Below are positions 29,831 to 39,983 of a stretch of 64,000 bases of DNA, in pieces. Position numbers and translations under genes: made by a program. Each line of letters starts with the position of its first letter. The first letter of the stretch is position 1. The DNA lies in contig NZ_SIJB01000027.1 in assembly GCF_009910845.1 (NCBI RefSeq), positions 109,008 through 173,007 on the forward strand, given 5' to 3'. The DNA is from Chengkuizengella marina. Its GTDB lineage: Bacteria; Bacillota; Bacilli; Paenibacillales; KCTC-33759. Under the pieces are notes generated by a model that saw only the letters and a list, made by a program, of their open reading frames with translations, did no database searches and was not told the origin of the DNA.

Positions 29831-30697
29831 TTACAAGTTTATCCATGGTTTGTTTTTTTTTGATTTTGATATTCGAGAACTGTTTTTTACTGATTTTCGT
29901 TTGGTAGATTTTTTAATTTTAGCTTTTGACGGTTCCTTTTGTGCATGTTTTTCATTTGTTAAGCTGTTTGTTGTTCTTACTTTACTTTCCTTTAATTTCT
30001 TATCTGCTGACTCTTTATTAGAAGCTTTTTTTTCTGTCAGATTTGCACTTTTATTTGCAGTTTTATTTAAGACATGTTGCTCCATAGGTCTTTGATAATT
30101 TGGGTTATTCATTGAGTATTCATGTGCTGGTATGAAATGATGTGTATTTACAAATGACATATATGGATTAATTACTTGTGGTTGTTGTTCTGGATTTGTA
30201 ACTTGAGAATATGAATTCCACCAAGGATTAGATACTTGTTCATAAGACATTTGGTTCTGCAATTGCTGATGATTCATTGCATCGTAAGGCGTTTGAGGTT
30301 GAAATAATTTGTTGTTGTTCTGTTCAAATTGAAATTGTTTATTTTTAAATGATTTTGTTTCTATTTCATTTAATTCTGGAACTGGTGGGACATCGTAAAA
30401 ATGCCCTACTTCTGTAGCAGGAACGTTAAATTCATCAAATAAATCTTTGTGTTTTCCTGTTGGAACAGTTTGATTAGATGCTTTTTTATTCACCTGACTT
30501 GTTTTAACTTCATTTTGATTGTGTCTTTGAAACTTAAGTTGTTTAGTTCTAGAAGGGATTTTTAATTTTTGGCCAGGTTCTAATTCATACCCTCTAGATA
30601 AGGATGAATTTATTTGAAGCACTTTATTTATATCAACTTCATACTTTTTACATAACTGTTCCAACGTCTCTCCCTTTTTGATAATGTGAATTTTCAC
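29831..30697 (-). CDS. safA: LysM-domain spore coat assembly protein, SafA-like
   Basis: A 288-residue protein with one N-terminal LysM domain (IHIIKKGETLEQLCKKYEVDINKVLQINSSL, ending LEPGQKLKIP at about 45). The rest is a long Gln/Asn/Tyr-rich region and a very basic Lys/Ser-rich C-terminus (KAKIKKSTKRKSVK). This matches SafA in layout: LysM anchoring to the cortex and a low-complexity coat-binding tail. I start it at GTG 30697 because AAGGAGGT lies 8-9 bases before it; the ATG at 30715 precedes that site. Location near bofC and ruv agrees with B. subtilis safA. Low-complexity tails evolve fast, so the symbol rests mainly on LysM plus position. Confidence 0.75.
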   Translation of the reverse strand: MKIHIIKKGETLEQLCKKYEVDINKVLQINSSLSRGYELEPGQKLKIPSRTKQLKFQRHNQNEVKTSQVNKKASNQTVPTGKHKDLFDEFNVPATEVGHFYDVPPVPELNEIETKSFKNKQFQFEQNNNKLFQPQTPYDAMNHQQLQNQMSYEQVSNPWWNSYSQVTNPEQQPQVINPYMSFVNTHHFIPAHEYSMNNPNYQRPMEQHVLNKTANKSANLTEKKASNKESADKKLKESKVRTTNSLTNEKHAQKEPSKAKIKKSTKRKSVKNSSRISKSKKNKPWINL

Positions 30698-30801
30698 TTT
30701 CCGTACCTCCTTCATACAAACATATTAGTACAGTGTATGCAAGAAATAGGCATTTGACATCTAAAACAACCTACAAAAATAAAGAAATCTTTTATAAACA
30801 A

Positions 30802-30835
30802 ATAACCATCCGATAAAACCTCATCGAATGGTTAT
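30802..30835 (-). terminator. Terminator of the thr-phe-ilvE operon
   Basis: ATAACCAT (30802-30809) pairs with ATGGTTAT (30828-30835), continued inside by CGAT/ATCG. It stands directly after the ilvE stop at 30843, with a moderately T-rich tail on the minus strand. Confidence 0.7.
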
Positions 30836-30842
30836 AATAAAA

Positions 30843-31721
30843 TCATTTATAAACCTGAACGCCATCTTTATTTACAATTTTTCTAAATTCCTTTAACAAA
30901 TGCATCGTAATAGGTCCCGCTTTACCCTCACCAATAATACGACCATCAACCTCTCGTGTAGCGATTACTTCTGCAGCTGTACCGGTTAGAAATACTTCAT
31001 CTGCAACATATACATCATGAAGTGTGAAAGGTTGCTCTTTAACAACATATCCATGTTGATTACAAATATCAATGATTGCTGCTCGTGTGATGCCTTCAAG
31101 AGCACCAATGTAAGATGGTGGGGTTATAATCATTCCATCTTTTACAATAAATATATTATCACCAGAACCCTCTGCAACAAAGCCATCTGAATTCAACATC
31201 AGTGCTTCCCCAACACCTGCTAAATTGGCCTGAATCTTTACTAAAACATTGTTTAAATAATTTAAAGACTTTATTTTTGGATTCATAGCATCTGGAATAT
31301 TTCTACGTGTCGAAACAGAAACAATTTTTAATCCATTTACATAATCTTCTTCAGAATAAATGGATAGTTGTTCCACAATAATAATGACATTTGCAACTGG
31401 ACATCTGCGAGGATCTAAACCTAAATCGCCAGTACCTCTTGAAATGACTAGTCTGATATATCCATCGATAATTTCATTTTTTTTCACAGCTTCAATCAAA
31501 GCTTCCTGCATTTCATCATAAGATAATGGAATTTCCAACATAATGGATTTTGCTCCATCATACAATCGATCCATATGTTCTTTACACTTGAATATATTCC
31601 CCTCATAGACACGGATACCTTCAAAAATACCATCACCGTATAAATAACCATGATCATAGACTGATATTTTAGCGTCCTCTTTGTTTACAAATTCCCCATT
31701 TAAATAAATCCACTGTGCCAT
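30843..31721 (-). CDS. ilvE: Branched-chain amino acid aminotransferase (class IV)
   Basis: A 292-residue PLP fold-type IV aminotransferase. The PLP lysine is K151 in KIKSLNYLNN, and the cofactor regions GDGIFEGIR, EGSGDNIF and FLTGTAAEV are intact. It should interconvert Val, Leu and Ile with their keto acids. It is the last gene of the operon thrR-hom-thrC-thrB-pheA-ilvE, 17 bases after pheA and just before a terminator. Placement after pheA could also reflect aromatic transamination. A close paralogue lies at 54802-55680 in the peptide cluster; by hand alignment 37 of the first 60 residues are identical. Confidence 0.93.
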   Translation of the reverse strand: MAQWIYLNGEFVNKEDAKISVYDHGYLYGDGIFEGIRVYEGNIFKCKEHMDRLYDGAKSIMLEIPLSYDEMQEALIEAVKKNEIIDGYIRLVISRGTGDLGLDPRRCPVANVIIIVEQLSIYSEEDYVNGLKIVSVSTRRNIPDAMNPKIKSLNYLNNVLVKIQANLAGVGEALMLNSDGFVAEGSGDNIFIVKDGMIITPPSYIGALEGITRAAIIDICNQHGYVVKEQPFTLHDVYVADEVFLTGTAAEVIATREVDGRIIGEGKAGPITMHLLKEFRKIVNKDGVQVYK

Positions 31722-31738
31722 AAATCATACACCTCCAA

Positions 31739-32596
31739 TTAATCGTTCACATATGAAAAACTAGGAAAGCATCCTAATGTACGTACTTTACACCCAATCG
31801 CTTCTATTTCTTCAATTGCAGCAGGCAATAAAACAGAATTCAGACTTTCTTCAATCTCAATATAAAAATAATAATTTCCTAATTTTTTTTTAGTCGGTCT
31901 GGATTCGATTCTAGATAAGTTAATCCTCCTCCAAGCAAATGCAGATAATACTTGATGTAAAGCACCTGGGTAATCTTCAGGTAATGTAACTAGTATACTT
32001 GTTTTTATATGTTTTGTTTTTTTAATTTCAGTTAATGCTTCTTTACCAACTAACATGAATCGAGTAAAATTATGGTCATGTTCATGAATATGTTTTGATA
32101 ATACATTTAAACCATACTTTTGAGCCGCTAATTCAGTCCCAATGGCTGCATACCCTTTATTAGGGTTGTTTTTTACAATTCTAACCCCCTCAGCTGTACT
32201 TACATATTCAAACTCAACATCTGGTAGATGTGATCTAAGGTACTGTTTACATTGAGCAATTGCTACTGGATGGGAGAATACCTTTTTAATATTTGAAAAA
32301 TCAGATCCCAGTTCCTTTGCATCCCCAATTAAATTTTGTTTTGATGGATAAGTCCACTCTGCTTGAATAGGTAAATCTACTTCATGAACTAGCCAGTCCA
32401 TATGAAGGCTTACAGAACCTTCAATCGTATTTTCAATAGGAATTACACTATAATTTGTTTTTCCAGATTCAGTGGCTAAAAAAACATCAGATATTAATTT
32501 AAACGGTACTAGTTCAACTGTAATATCAGAAAAAAAATACCTAGAACTCTCTTCACTTACGGTACCCTCTGGACCTAAAAATGCAATCTGTTTCAT
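31739..32596 (-). CDS. pheA: Prephenate dehydratase
   Basis: A 285-residue monofunctional enzyme. The catalytic domain begins IAFLGPEGTVSEESS and contains the active-site NFTRFM motif. The C-terminal ACT domain carries the phenylalanine-binding ESRP (LSRIESRPTKKKLGNYYFYIE). It turns prephenate into phenylpyruvate, the phenylalanine precursor, and is normally inhibited by phenylalanine. Its start overlaps the thrB stop by four bases, so translation is coupled. Phenylpyruvate is also a candidate substrate for the dioxygenase at 55701-56816. Confidence 0.96.
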   Translation of the reverse strand: MKQIAFLGPEGTVSEESSRYFFSDITVELVPFKLISDVFLATESGKTNYSVIPIENTIEGSVSLHMDWLVHEVDLPIQAEWTYPSKQNLIGDAKELGSDFSNIKKVFSHPVAIAQCKQYLRSHLPDVEFEYVSTAEGVRIVKNNPNKGYAAIGTELAAQKYGLNVLSKHIHEHDHNFTRFMLVGKEALTEIKKTKHIKTSILVTLPEDYPGALHQVLSAFAWRRINLSRIESRPTKKKLGNYYFYIEIEESLNSVLLPAAIEEIEAIGCKVRTLGCFPSFSYVND

Positions 32597-33579
32597 GATT
32601 TAGATTCTCCTTTTATAGATGTTTCTTCTTTTAATTTCTCAATACAAAAAGGATAGGAGTTTTGTTGTGTTAAAACCTGAACACCCTCTTGAGATGGATT
32701 TAACCACAGTGTTTTAACAGCAATATTCTCACTTTTAAAATGATTGATTACAAACTCTTCTAGGTTTATTTTTTCACTGCTTTTTCTATCTACTAAAACC
32801 AACAGCGTTGGTCCTGCACCACTTAAAGCAGCGCCTAGGGCACCATGTTGTACTGCTTGATCCAATATCGTTTTCATACCTGGTATAAGAGAAGCTCGGT
32901 GAGGTTGATGCAATTTGTCTTTCATAGCATGCTGAATAAGCTCTAATTTACCTGTACATAATGCTGCAACAAGTAAAGAAGAATGACTTACGTTATAAAC
33001 AGCATGTTGAAAAGGGATCTGATCTGGTAAAATATTTCTTGATTTTTCTGTGGCTAATTCAAATTCAGGTATAACAGCTAATAATTCTAATCGAGGATTA
33101 GGTTCAATACATATATATTCAGCCCTTACCCCATTCCAATTGGAAACAATGATACCACCAAATAGCGAAGCTCCTACATTGTCAGGATGATTTTCAATAG
33201 ACGTCGCCATTTGAAACAATTCATCTTCTGATAAAGGATTATCAATTAAGGCATTGGCAGAAACTAATGCACCTACAATAGCTGTTGCACTGCTGCCTAA
33301 ACCTCTTGTTAATGGAATATCACTATACATACTAATTTCTAGATTCTCTTGCTTAACCCCTGCTTTAAGAAAAACTCTTTGCGCAACTTGATAAACCAAA
33401 TTGCTTTTATCTTTAGCAACACTATTAAGATTCTCGCCATGTAAATGAATTTTTGTTTCATCAGAAAAACCCATTTCAATCCAAGTATACAAATCTAGTG
33501 CCATACCAATTGAATCAAAACCTGGACCCAAATTAGCTGTGCTAGCAGGAATTTTCACACATATTTTCTTTTTTTTCAT
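32593..33579 (-). CDS. thrB: Homoserine kinase
   Basis: A 328-residue GHMP kinase with an N-terminal [18 protein letters not shown] segment, the ATP loop [15 protein letters not shown] and the C-terminal [12 protein letters not shown]. It phosphorylates homoserine for ThrC. It overlaps thrC upstream and pheA downstream by four bases each. The C-terminus runs about 20 residues past the last family motif and is basic. Confidence 0.96.
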   Translation of the reverse strand: MKKKKICVKIPASTANLGPGFDSIGMALDLYTWIEMGFSDETKIHLHGENLNSVAKDKSNLVYQVAQRVFLKAGVKQENLEISMYSDIPLTRGLGSSATAIVGALVSANALIDNPLSEDELFQMATSIENHPDNVGASLFGGIIVSNWNGVRAEYICIEPNPRLELLAVIPEFELATEKSRNILPDQIPFQHAVYNVSHSSLLVAALCTGKLELIQHAMKDKLHQPHRASLIPGMKTILDQAVQHGALGAALSGAGPTLLVLVDRKSSEKINLEEFVINHFKSENIAVKTLWLNPSQEGVQVLTQQNSYPFCIEKLKEETSIKGESKS

Positions 33580-34655
33580 TCTTGTCGAACCTTTTGTTTT
33601 GTTAATTTTGATATAGCATCCATCACAGCTTCTTCAGTATCATTCACAATATGTGGTTGAGCATTCACACTATCAATTGCCGTATTTGGATCTTTAAGTC
33701 CATTTCCTGTAAGTACACATACAACAGTTTCATCTGTTGAAAAATACCCTAGCTTGTGTAGTTTGATTACACCTGCAACTGATGCTGCAGAAGCTGGTTC
33801 ACAAAATACACCTTCCTTACCAGCAAGTTGTTTATATGCATCCAAAATCTCATCATCAGTAACATAGTCGATCTGCCCTTTAGATTCTTCAGCTGCATTT
33901 ACGGCGCCTTTCCAACTAGCTGGATTTCCAATGCGGATTGCTGTTGCAATTGTTTCTGGATCCTTAATCGGCTCACCCTTCACAATGGCCATAGAACCTT
34001 CAGCTTCAAATCCAATCATTTTAGGCAATGATTTAGACTTGCCTTTTTCATAGTATTCTTTAAAACCTTTCCAGTAAGCCGTAATATTTCCTGCATTTCC
34101 AACCGGAATTGCTAATACATCAGGTGCTTTTTCCAATTGCTTACAAACTTCGAAAGCTGCTGTTTTTTGTCCTTCAATTCGATATGGATTTACTGAATTG
34201 ACCAGCGTAATTGGATGTTTTGAAGTAATTTCCCTTACTATTTCTAGTGCACGATCAAAATTTCCTTCTATAGCAATAACTTTCGCACCGTAAATTATTG
34301 CTTGTGCTAGTTTTCCTAGTGCAATATTATTATTAGGGATGATGACAATGCAATTTAATCCAGCTCTTGCTGCATAGGCTGCAGCGGCTGCAGATGTATT
34401 TCCAGTGGATGCACACATAATCGTCTGACTGCCTTCTTCCTTGGCTTTTGCAACTGCCATAACCATCCCACGATCTTTAAATGAACCTGTTGGATTTAAT
34501 CCTTCGTATTTTAGATATAAGTTTAACCTTAATTCTTTGGATAATTGATCTGCACGAATTAAAGGTGTGTTTCCTTCATGAAGTGTGATCAAAGGTGTAT
34601 TTTTACTAATAGGTAAAAATTCTTTATGTGTCTTTAGTAATCCCTCATATTTCAT
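33576..34655 (-). CDS. thrC: Threonine synthase
   Basis: A 359-residue PLP enzyme of the short Bacillus-type threonine synthase class. The PLP lysine is in [11 protein letters not shown], the Ser/Asn contacts in [19 protein letters not shown], and the phosphate loop in [12 protein letters not shown]. It converts O-phosphohomoserine to threonine. AAAGGAG lies before the ATG. It follows hom and overlaps thrB. Confidence 0.97.
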   Translation of the reverse strand: MKYEGLLKTHKEFLPISKNTPLITLHEGNTPLIRADQLSKELRLNLYLKYEGLNPTGSFKDRGMVMAVAKAKEEGSQTIMCASTGNTSAAAAAYAARAGLNCIVIIPNNNIALGKLAQAIIYGAKVIAIEGNFDRALEIVREITSKHPITLVNSVNPYRIEGQKTAAFEVCKQLEKAPDVLAIPVGNAGNITAYWKGFKEYYEKGKSKSLPKMIGFEAEGSMAIVKGEPIKDPETIATAIRIGNPASWKGAVNAAEESKGQIDYVTDDEILDAYKQLAGKEGVFCEPASAASVAGVIKLHKLGYFSTDETVVCVLTGNGLKDPNTAIDSVNAQPHIVNDTEEAVMDAISKLTKQKVRQE

Positions 34656-34693
34656 TAATATAGCTCCTTTAATTTTTAGAAGTTGTTCATATT

Positions 34694-35983
34694 TTATCCT
34701 TCAACACGGTAGATGCTTTTTATTTCATGTATAACATCCATGTCTTTAAAATCAATCAGTACTTTCTCCATACTTTCCATATTTGCATCGTGTGTGACAA
34801 TGATAATTTCAGCTGCTTGTAAATCTGGATTTGGCTGCTGCACCACAGATTCTAAACTCACTTCATATTTAGTAAATACCTGCGTGATTTGTGCTAAAAC
34901 CCCTGCCTTATCTGCAACATAAAGTCGAATAAAGTTTTTATATACAACTTGATCTAGTGGTTTTATCTTTTTTTCTTTATATGAAGAAATAGTGGGTTTA
35001 GAGCCATTCACTTGAAGCACTGAATTTTTAGCTACGGCAATCAAATCCGCTACTACAGAAGTGGCTGTTGGCATTTCCCCTGCACCAGGTCCATAAAACA
35101 TCGTTTCTCCAACCGCTTCTCCATAAACATATACTGCATTATACACGCCATTCACATTTGCCAAGGGGTGTGACTTTTTCACTAGAGTCGGTTGTACACT
35201 TAAATAGATTAAATCATCCTTACGTTCTGCGATCCCTAGTAATTTAATCTCGTATCCTAAGTGGGAGCTATAACGAATATCCTCAGCGGAAACATCAGTG
35301 ATACCTTTAATTTCTACATCTTCTACGGTGATATATGTGTGAAATCCTAACGTACCTAATATCGTCATTTTGTATGCTGCATCAAATCCACCAACATCTG
35401 AAGTTGGATCTGCTTCAGCATATCCTAATTCTTGTGCTTCTTTTAACACATCTTCGTATGATGCACCTTCAAGACTCATTTTACTTAATATATAATTCGT
35501 TGTGCCATTTACAATTCCCATGATTTTTGTAATTCTATCAGATGATAATCCTTCTACAATCGTTCTTAGTATCGGAATGCCTCCAGCAACACTTGCTTCA
35601 TAGAATACATCACAACCATGTTCCTCAGCTTTTGCTAATATCTCATGACCGTGTTGTGCCATTAAATCTTTATTCGCTGTAATGACATGTTTACCTTGTT
35701 CAAGCGCTGCTATGATATAGTTTTTTGTTAATTCTACTCCACCCATGACTTCAATAATAATATCAATATTTTTATCTTCAAGAACTTCCCAAGGGTCTTC
35801 TGTAATTTTATGAGGATCTATATGAATATCTCTCAATTTATTTTTATTTTGAACTAATATTTTCTCTATTTCAATAGAAGAGCCAATCTGTCTTTTAATA
35901 TCATCTTGATGACCCTCTACAATTCTAACAACACCTGTGCCAACAGTGCCTAATCCTAATAATCCTATTTTAAAAGGTTTCAT
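34694..35983 (-). CDS. hom: Homoserine dehydrogenase
   Basis: A 429-residue enzyme with the NAD(P) fold [13 protein letters not shown], the catalytic segment [14 protein letters not shown] ... [23 protein letters not shown] and a C-terminal ACT domain ([20 protein letters not shown]), the usual target of threonine feedback. It reduces aspartate semialdehyde to homoserine. ATG 35983 follows a GGGGG ribosome site; a longer in-frame reading to 36019 would overlap the upstream regulator gene. Confidence 0.96.
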   Translation of the reverse strand: MKPFKIGLLGLGTVGTGVVRIVEGHQDDIKRQIGSSIEIEKILVQNKNKLRDIHIDPHKITEDPWEVLEDKNIDIIIEVMGGVELTKNYIIAALEQGKHVITANKDLMAQHGHEILAKAEEHGCDVFYEASVAGGIPILRTIVEGLSSDRITKIMGIVNGTTNYILSKMSLEGASYEDVLKEAQELGYAEADPTSDVGGFDAAYKMTILGTLGFHTYITVEDVEIKGITDVSAEDIRYSSHLGYEIKLLGIAERKDDLIYLSVQPTLVKKSHPLANVNGVYNAVYVYGEAVGETMFYGPGAGEMPTATSVVADLIAVAKNSVLQVNGSKPTISSYKEKKIKPLDQVVYKNFIRLYVADKAGVLAQITQVFTKYEVSLESVVQQPNPDLQAAEIIIVTHDANMESMEKVLIDFKDMDVIHEIKSIYRVEG

Positions 35984-36005
35984 TATTTTCCCCCTATTAT
36001 CAATT

Positions 36006-36437
36006 TCATCCTTGCCCAATCACTTGCACACGTTTAACACCTTCAAACTCCAAAGATTCCAACAAATCAGAAAAATTTTCACCTATAGATGAAGTATCTA
36101 CCGACATCACTACATTCGCCATACCTTGAAGTGGAATCGTCTGGTTAATGGTTAGCACATTACCTTTAAAATCAGCAACCAAAGCTATTACTTTGGATAA
36201 AACACCTGAACGATGATGTAAGTCCATTGATATCGTAACAATGCTTTCAGTTTGTAGTTTATTTAAAGGAAATATACCATCTTTATATTTATAAAATGCA
36301 CTCCGACTTAAGCCTACTTTTTCTACAGCTTGATGGATGGTTTTTACCTCCCCATTTGCAAGGAGTTCTTTCGTTTGTATTGTTTTTATCAATGATTCAG
36401 GCAATATATTTTCTTTTACTAAATAAAACTTCTCCAT
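36006..36437 (-). CDS. ACT-domain regulator PheB/ThrR
   Basis: A 143-residue protein. The N-terminal half has a helix-turn-helix (KTIHQAVEKVGLSRSAFYKYKDGIFPL) and the C-terminal half an ACT domain (IVTISMDLHHRSGVLSKVIALVADFKGNVLTINQ). The B. subtilis homologue, long called PheB, was shown to be ThrR, a repressor of threonine biosynthesis genes. Here it is the first gene of the thr-phe-ilvE operon, 22 bases before hom, which suggests self-regulation of the whole operon in response to an amino acid bound by the ACT domain. ATG 36437 is preceded by GGGGG. Confidence 0.88.
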   Translation of the reverse strand: MEKFYLVKENILPESLIKTIQTKELLANGEVKTIHQAVEKVGLSRSAFYKYKDGIFPLNKLQTESIVTISMDLHHRSGVLSKVIALVADFKGNVLTINQTIPLQGMANVVMSVDTSSIGENFSDLLESLEFEGVKRVQVIGQG

Positions 36438-36477
36438 ACGTCCCCCTGTTAAAGACTTATGTTTTTCTATAGTGGAC

Positions 36478-36506
36478 ATTATATATGAATACTAGCAATA
36501 AAACAA
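36478..36506 (-). promoter_or_regulatory. Promoter of the thrR-hom-thrC-thrB-pheA-ilvE operon
   Basis: On the minus strand TTGTTT (36506-36501), 17 bases and a perfect TATAAT (36483-36478). The predicted start leaves a leader of only about 33 bases, too short for a T-box or other riboswitch, so control should be through a protein such as the ACT-domain regulator. Confidence 0.65.
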
Positions 36507-36631
36507 TAGTGAATATACCCCAAAATGTGAAATGTAGCATTGATGCATAATCCTATTACTTTTCGAGAGACCCCAGACAAATCAAGGATTCATGGATAAG
36601 CTGATCCCAGAAATGGACATGGCGTATCAGC

Positions 36632-36662
36632 AAAAAAACATCTTAGAATTTTCTAAGATGTT
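36632..36662 (-). terminator. Terminator of obg
   Basis: AACATCTTAGAA (36637-36648) pairs perfectly with TTCTAAGATGTT (36651-36662). On the minus strand the hairpin runs directly into a T run (36638-36632). It sits 43 bases past the obg stop and separates the spo0B-obg unit from the thr-phe operon. Confidence 0.88.
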
Positions 36663-36705
36663 AAGATCATTGTTTATGTATTATTTTTGGATGTATTTGA
36701 GTAGG

Positions 36706-38031
<1,326 letters not shown>

Positions 38032-38745
38032 TTAATCAAATTGGAGCTCAATTGAAATCCATTTTTCGTTCATTTCTTGTTTTACCTTCACATCTATAAA
38101 CTTCGTAACAATGAGTTCTAAGTCTTTTTTAAATTGTGGTAACTTGATTTTTCCTACAAATTCAAAAGCAATATGCAGTTTTTGTTTTTCTTCAAAAAAG
38201 TCAATCGTCAGTTCATTATCAGTATCATATGTATTTTCTGCATATTTCTCAAACAAATTCAACAAATCAATCAATAAAAAAGCATGATCTTTTAGTTTAT
38301 CAGTGAACTTTTCAGGAGAGTTCAAGCTTTCCTCAACTTTAAATTGATATGACTTACTTTTGGTTTTCATTTTTAATAAGAAAAATTCTAGATAAGGAAC
38401 ATTTAATTTTGTGATATTTCTTTCATGTTGAATACTATGCTTTAATTTTTCCACAATAAATATTAATTTATCAAACTTTTTGAGTTTGATATATCCAAAT
38501 ATAAGTTGAAGCTCATTCATTAAGTCATGTTGATAATGATGAATAAAATTCAAAGTCTCACTTATCGATTGATTCTTATCATATGACCTCTGCTTTTTTG
38601 TAACAAAAAAATGAATGATAATAATTATGACTGTAATCATGATGAGGATTCGAGTTAACCAACCAGTTGATGTAACAAAAATAATGACTAATAATAACAA
38701 TACCAAAAGCTCAGTAATGAGACTTATTCGTTTCCAATTTCCCAT
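38032..38745 (-). CDS. spo0B: Sporulation initiation phosphotransferase Spo0B, membrane-anchored form
   Basis: A 237-residue protein (249 if an upstream TTG at 38781 is used; GGGGAT favours ATG 38745). Two N-terminal membrane segments (about 10-27 and 31-49) precede the four-helix dimerisation region with phospho-acceptor His73 in YQHDLMNELQLIFGYIKL, then a degenerate ATPase-like domain. Spo0B passes phosphate from Spo0F to Spo0A. B. subtilis Spo0B is about 190 residues and soluble, so the membrane hairpin is an addition. The position between rpmA and obg confirms the identity. Confidence 0.85.
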   Translation of the reverse strand: MGNWKRISLITELLVLLLLVIIFVTSTGWLTRILIMITVIIIIIHFFVTKKQRSYDKNQSISETLNFIHHYQHDLMNELQLIFGYIKLKKFDKLIFIVEKLKHSIQHERNITKLNVPYLEFFLLKMKTKSKSYQFKVEESLNSPEKFTDKLKDHAFLLIDLLNLFEKYAENTYDTDNELTIDFFEEKQKLHIAFEFVGKIKLPQFKKDLELIVTKFIDVKVKQEMNEKWISIELQFD

Positions 38746-38790
38746 TAGACAATCCCCGTTTATATCATCATTTATTTTCAATCAAACAAA

Positions 38791-38819
38791 AATCCTAGCG
38801 CATTCTATACGCCAGGATT
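38791..38819 (-). terminator. Terminator of rplU-prp-rpmA
   Basis: On the minus strand AATCCTGGCG pairs with CGCTAGGATT (one G-U pair) around a 9-base loop, followed by TTTTTG. It sits 18 bases past the rpmA stop and partly insulates spo0B from the ribosomal operon. Confidence 0.85.
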
Positions 38820-38836
38820 ATGTTTAGTGTTATTTA

Positions 38837-39127
38837 TTAAGCTTCTACTGCTGTTGGATATACACTCACTTTTTTACGATCGCGTCCCCAACGTTCAAAT
38901 TTAACTACTCCATCAACTTTAGAGAATAAAGTATCATCAGAACCAATACCTACATTGTTTCCAGGATGAATTTTTGTCCCACGTTGACGAACAAGGATAT
39001 TACCAGCTCTAACAGCCTGACCATCAGCACGTTTAGCACCTAAACGCTTTGAAATACTGTCACGACCATTTTTTGTAGAACCTACTCCCTTTTTAGAAGC
39101 AAATAACTGAAGATCTAACTTCAACAT
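38837..39127 (-). CDS. rpmA: 50S ribosomal protein L27, with cleavable N-terminal extension
   Basis: A 96-residue L27. The N-terminus [16 protein letters not shown] carries the nine-residue Firmicutes extension that the Prp protease removes after Phe9, exposing the residues that reach the peptidyl-transferase centre. The protease gene prp lies directly upstream (14 bases). The body ([29 protein letters not shown]) is fully conserved. Confidence 0.98.
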   Translation of the reverse strand: MLKLDLQLFASKKGVGSTKNGRDSISKRLGAKRADGQAVRAGNILVRQRGTKIHPGNNVGIGSDDTLFSKVDGVVKFERWGRDRKKVSVYPTAVEA

Positions 39128-39141
39128 AGTATCTACCTCCC

Positions 39142-39477
39142 CTACACGAGTTTATTAATAATGTTTACATAATCTTCATAAGATTCCTGAATAGACTCCA
39201 ACATGACAACCATGGATTCAAGAAGCAACTGAATTTGTTTAGAGGTTTCCTCATTCTTAATGATTGGTATCTTCACCTCGAGAAAACCACTATTATCCAT
39301 TGTCGTAGGTGACTTTATTCTTAATAATGACTCCATCGAATTTACAGTTCCAACGGTGACCGTTGATACACCTGCACAAACGATATCTTCGCCTGATTCA
39401 GCATATTCAGCATGTCCATCTACAAGATATCTGACAATTTTTTTCTCGTGGTCTCTTTCAATGGTTACCGTAATCAT
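39142..39477 (-). CDS. prp: Ribosomal-processing cysteine protease Prp
   Basis: A 111-residue protein of the YsxB/Prp family. Catalytic residues are His22 ([20 protein letters not shown]) and Cys35 in the same segment. It cuts the N-terminal extension of L27. It lies between rplU and rpmA, as throughout Firmicutes whose L27 has the extension. AGAGGAATC precedes the ATG. Confidence 0.95.
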   Translation of the reverse strand: MITVTIERDHEKKIVRYLVDGHAEYAESGEDIVCAGVSTVTVGTVNSMESLLRIKSPTTMDNSGFLEVKIPIIKNEETSKQIQLLLESMVVMLESIQESYEDYVNIINKLV

Positions 39478-39487
39478 TTGATTCCTC

Positions 39488-39799
39488 TTATGCTTGAATT
39501 TTTTCGATTACTACTTTTGTATAAGGCTGACGATGACCTTGTTTACGATGGTAGTTTTTCTTAGGCTTATATTTGTAAACAGTAATTTTCTTACCTTTAC
39601 CGTGTCTCTCCACTTTTCCAGTTACACTTGCTCCAGAAACTGTAGGAGTACCTACCACTAATCCTGCATCGTTTGAAACAGCTAATACCGTGTTAAAAGT
39701 TACTGATTCTTCTGCATTTGCATCTAACTTCTCAATATAAAGCTCATCGCCTTCTTGAACTTTGTATTGTTTACCACCAGTTTCAATAATTGCGTACAT
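39488..39799 (-). CDS. rplU: 50S ribosomal protein L21
   Basis: A 103-residue L21 ([25 protein letters not shown] ... [24 protein letters not shown]). ATG 39799 follows GAGGAGGTG; an upstream in-frame start at 39832 would run through the leader and ribosome site. It is the first gene of rplU-prp-rpmA, with a conserved-looking leader and a promoter upstream. Confidence 0.97.
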   Translation of the reverse strand: MYAIIETGGKQYKVQEGDELYIEKLDANAEESVTFNTVLAVSNDAGLVVGTPTVSGASVTGKVERHGKGKKITVYKYKPKKNYHRKQGHRQPYTKVVIEKIQA

Positions 39800-39932
39800 T
39801 TGTCGCACCTCCTCATGTCTCAGACTCGCCAAATAAAAGGTGATACAAACGTTGGATTAAGAACCATTATTGTATACTTTCATAACCTTGTTTGAGCGGT
39901 TATAACATGTGTCATAAGCACACATCATTCAG
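39800..39932 (-). ncRNA. Putative ribosomal protein L21 leader
   Basis: The 130-base leader ends GGCGAGTCTGAGACATGAGG just before the L21 ribosome site, a block I recall as conserved before Bacillales rplU. Upstream are short complementary segments (for example GTTATAACC with GGTTATGA, and TGTGTGC with a nearby partner). This fits the known L21 leader class, in which L21 is thought to repress its own operon. The structure was judged by eye only. Confidence 0.5.
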
Positions 39933-39961
39933 ATGTTATCATACTTACAGTAATATTGCAA
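39933..39961 (-). promoter_or_regulatory. Promoter of rplU-prp-rpmA
   Basis: On the minus strand TTGCAA (39961-39956), a 17-base spacer and TAACAT (39938-39933). It lies just past the rng stop and gives a leader of about 125 bases. Confidence 0.55.
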
Positions 39962-39983
39962 CAGGAGACTTTTTTAATAACCT

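Noticed and set aside
36438..36705. T-box or other amino-acid riboswitch upstream of the thr operon
   Set aside because: No T-box sequence is visible, and the well-placed promoter leaves only about 33 bases of leader. The single hairpin in the region fits the obg terminator.
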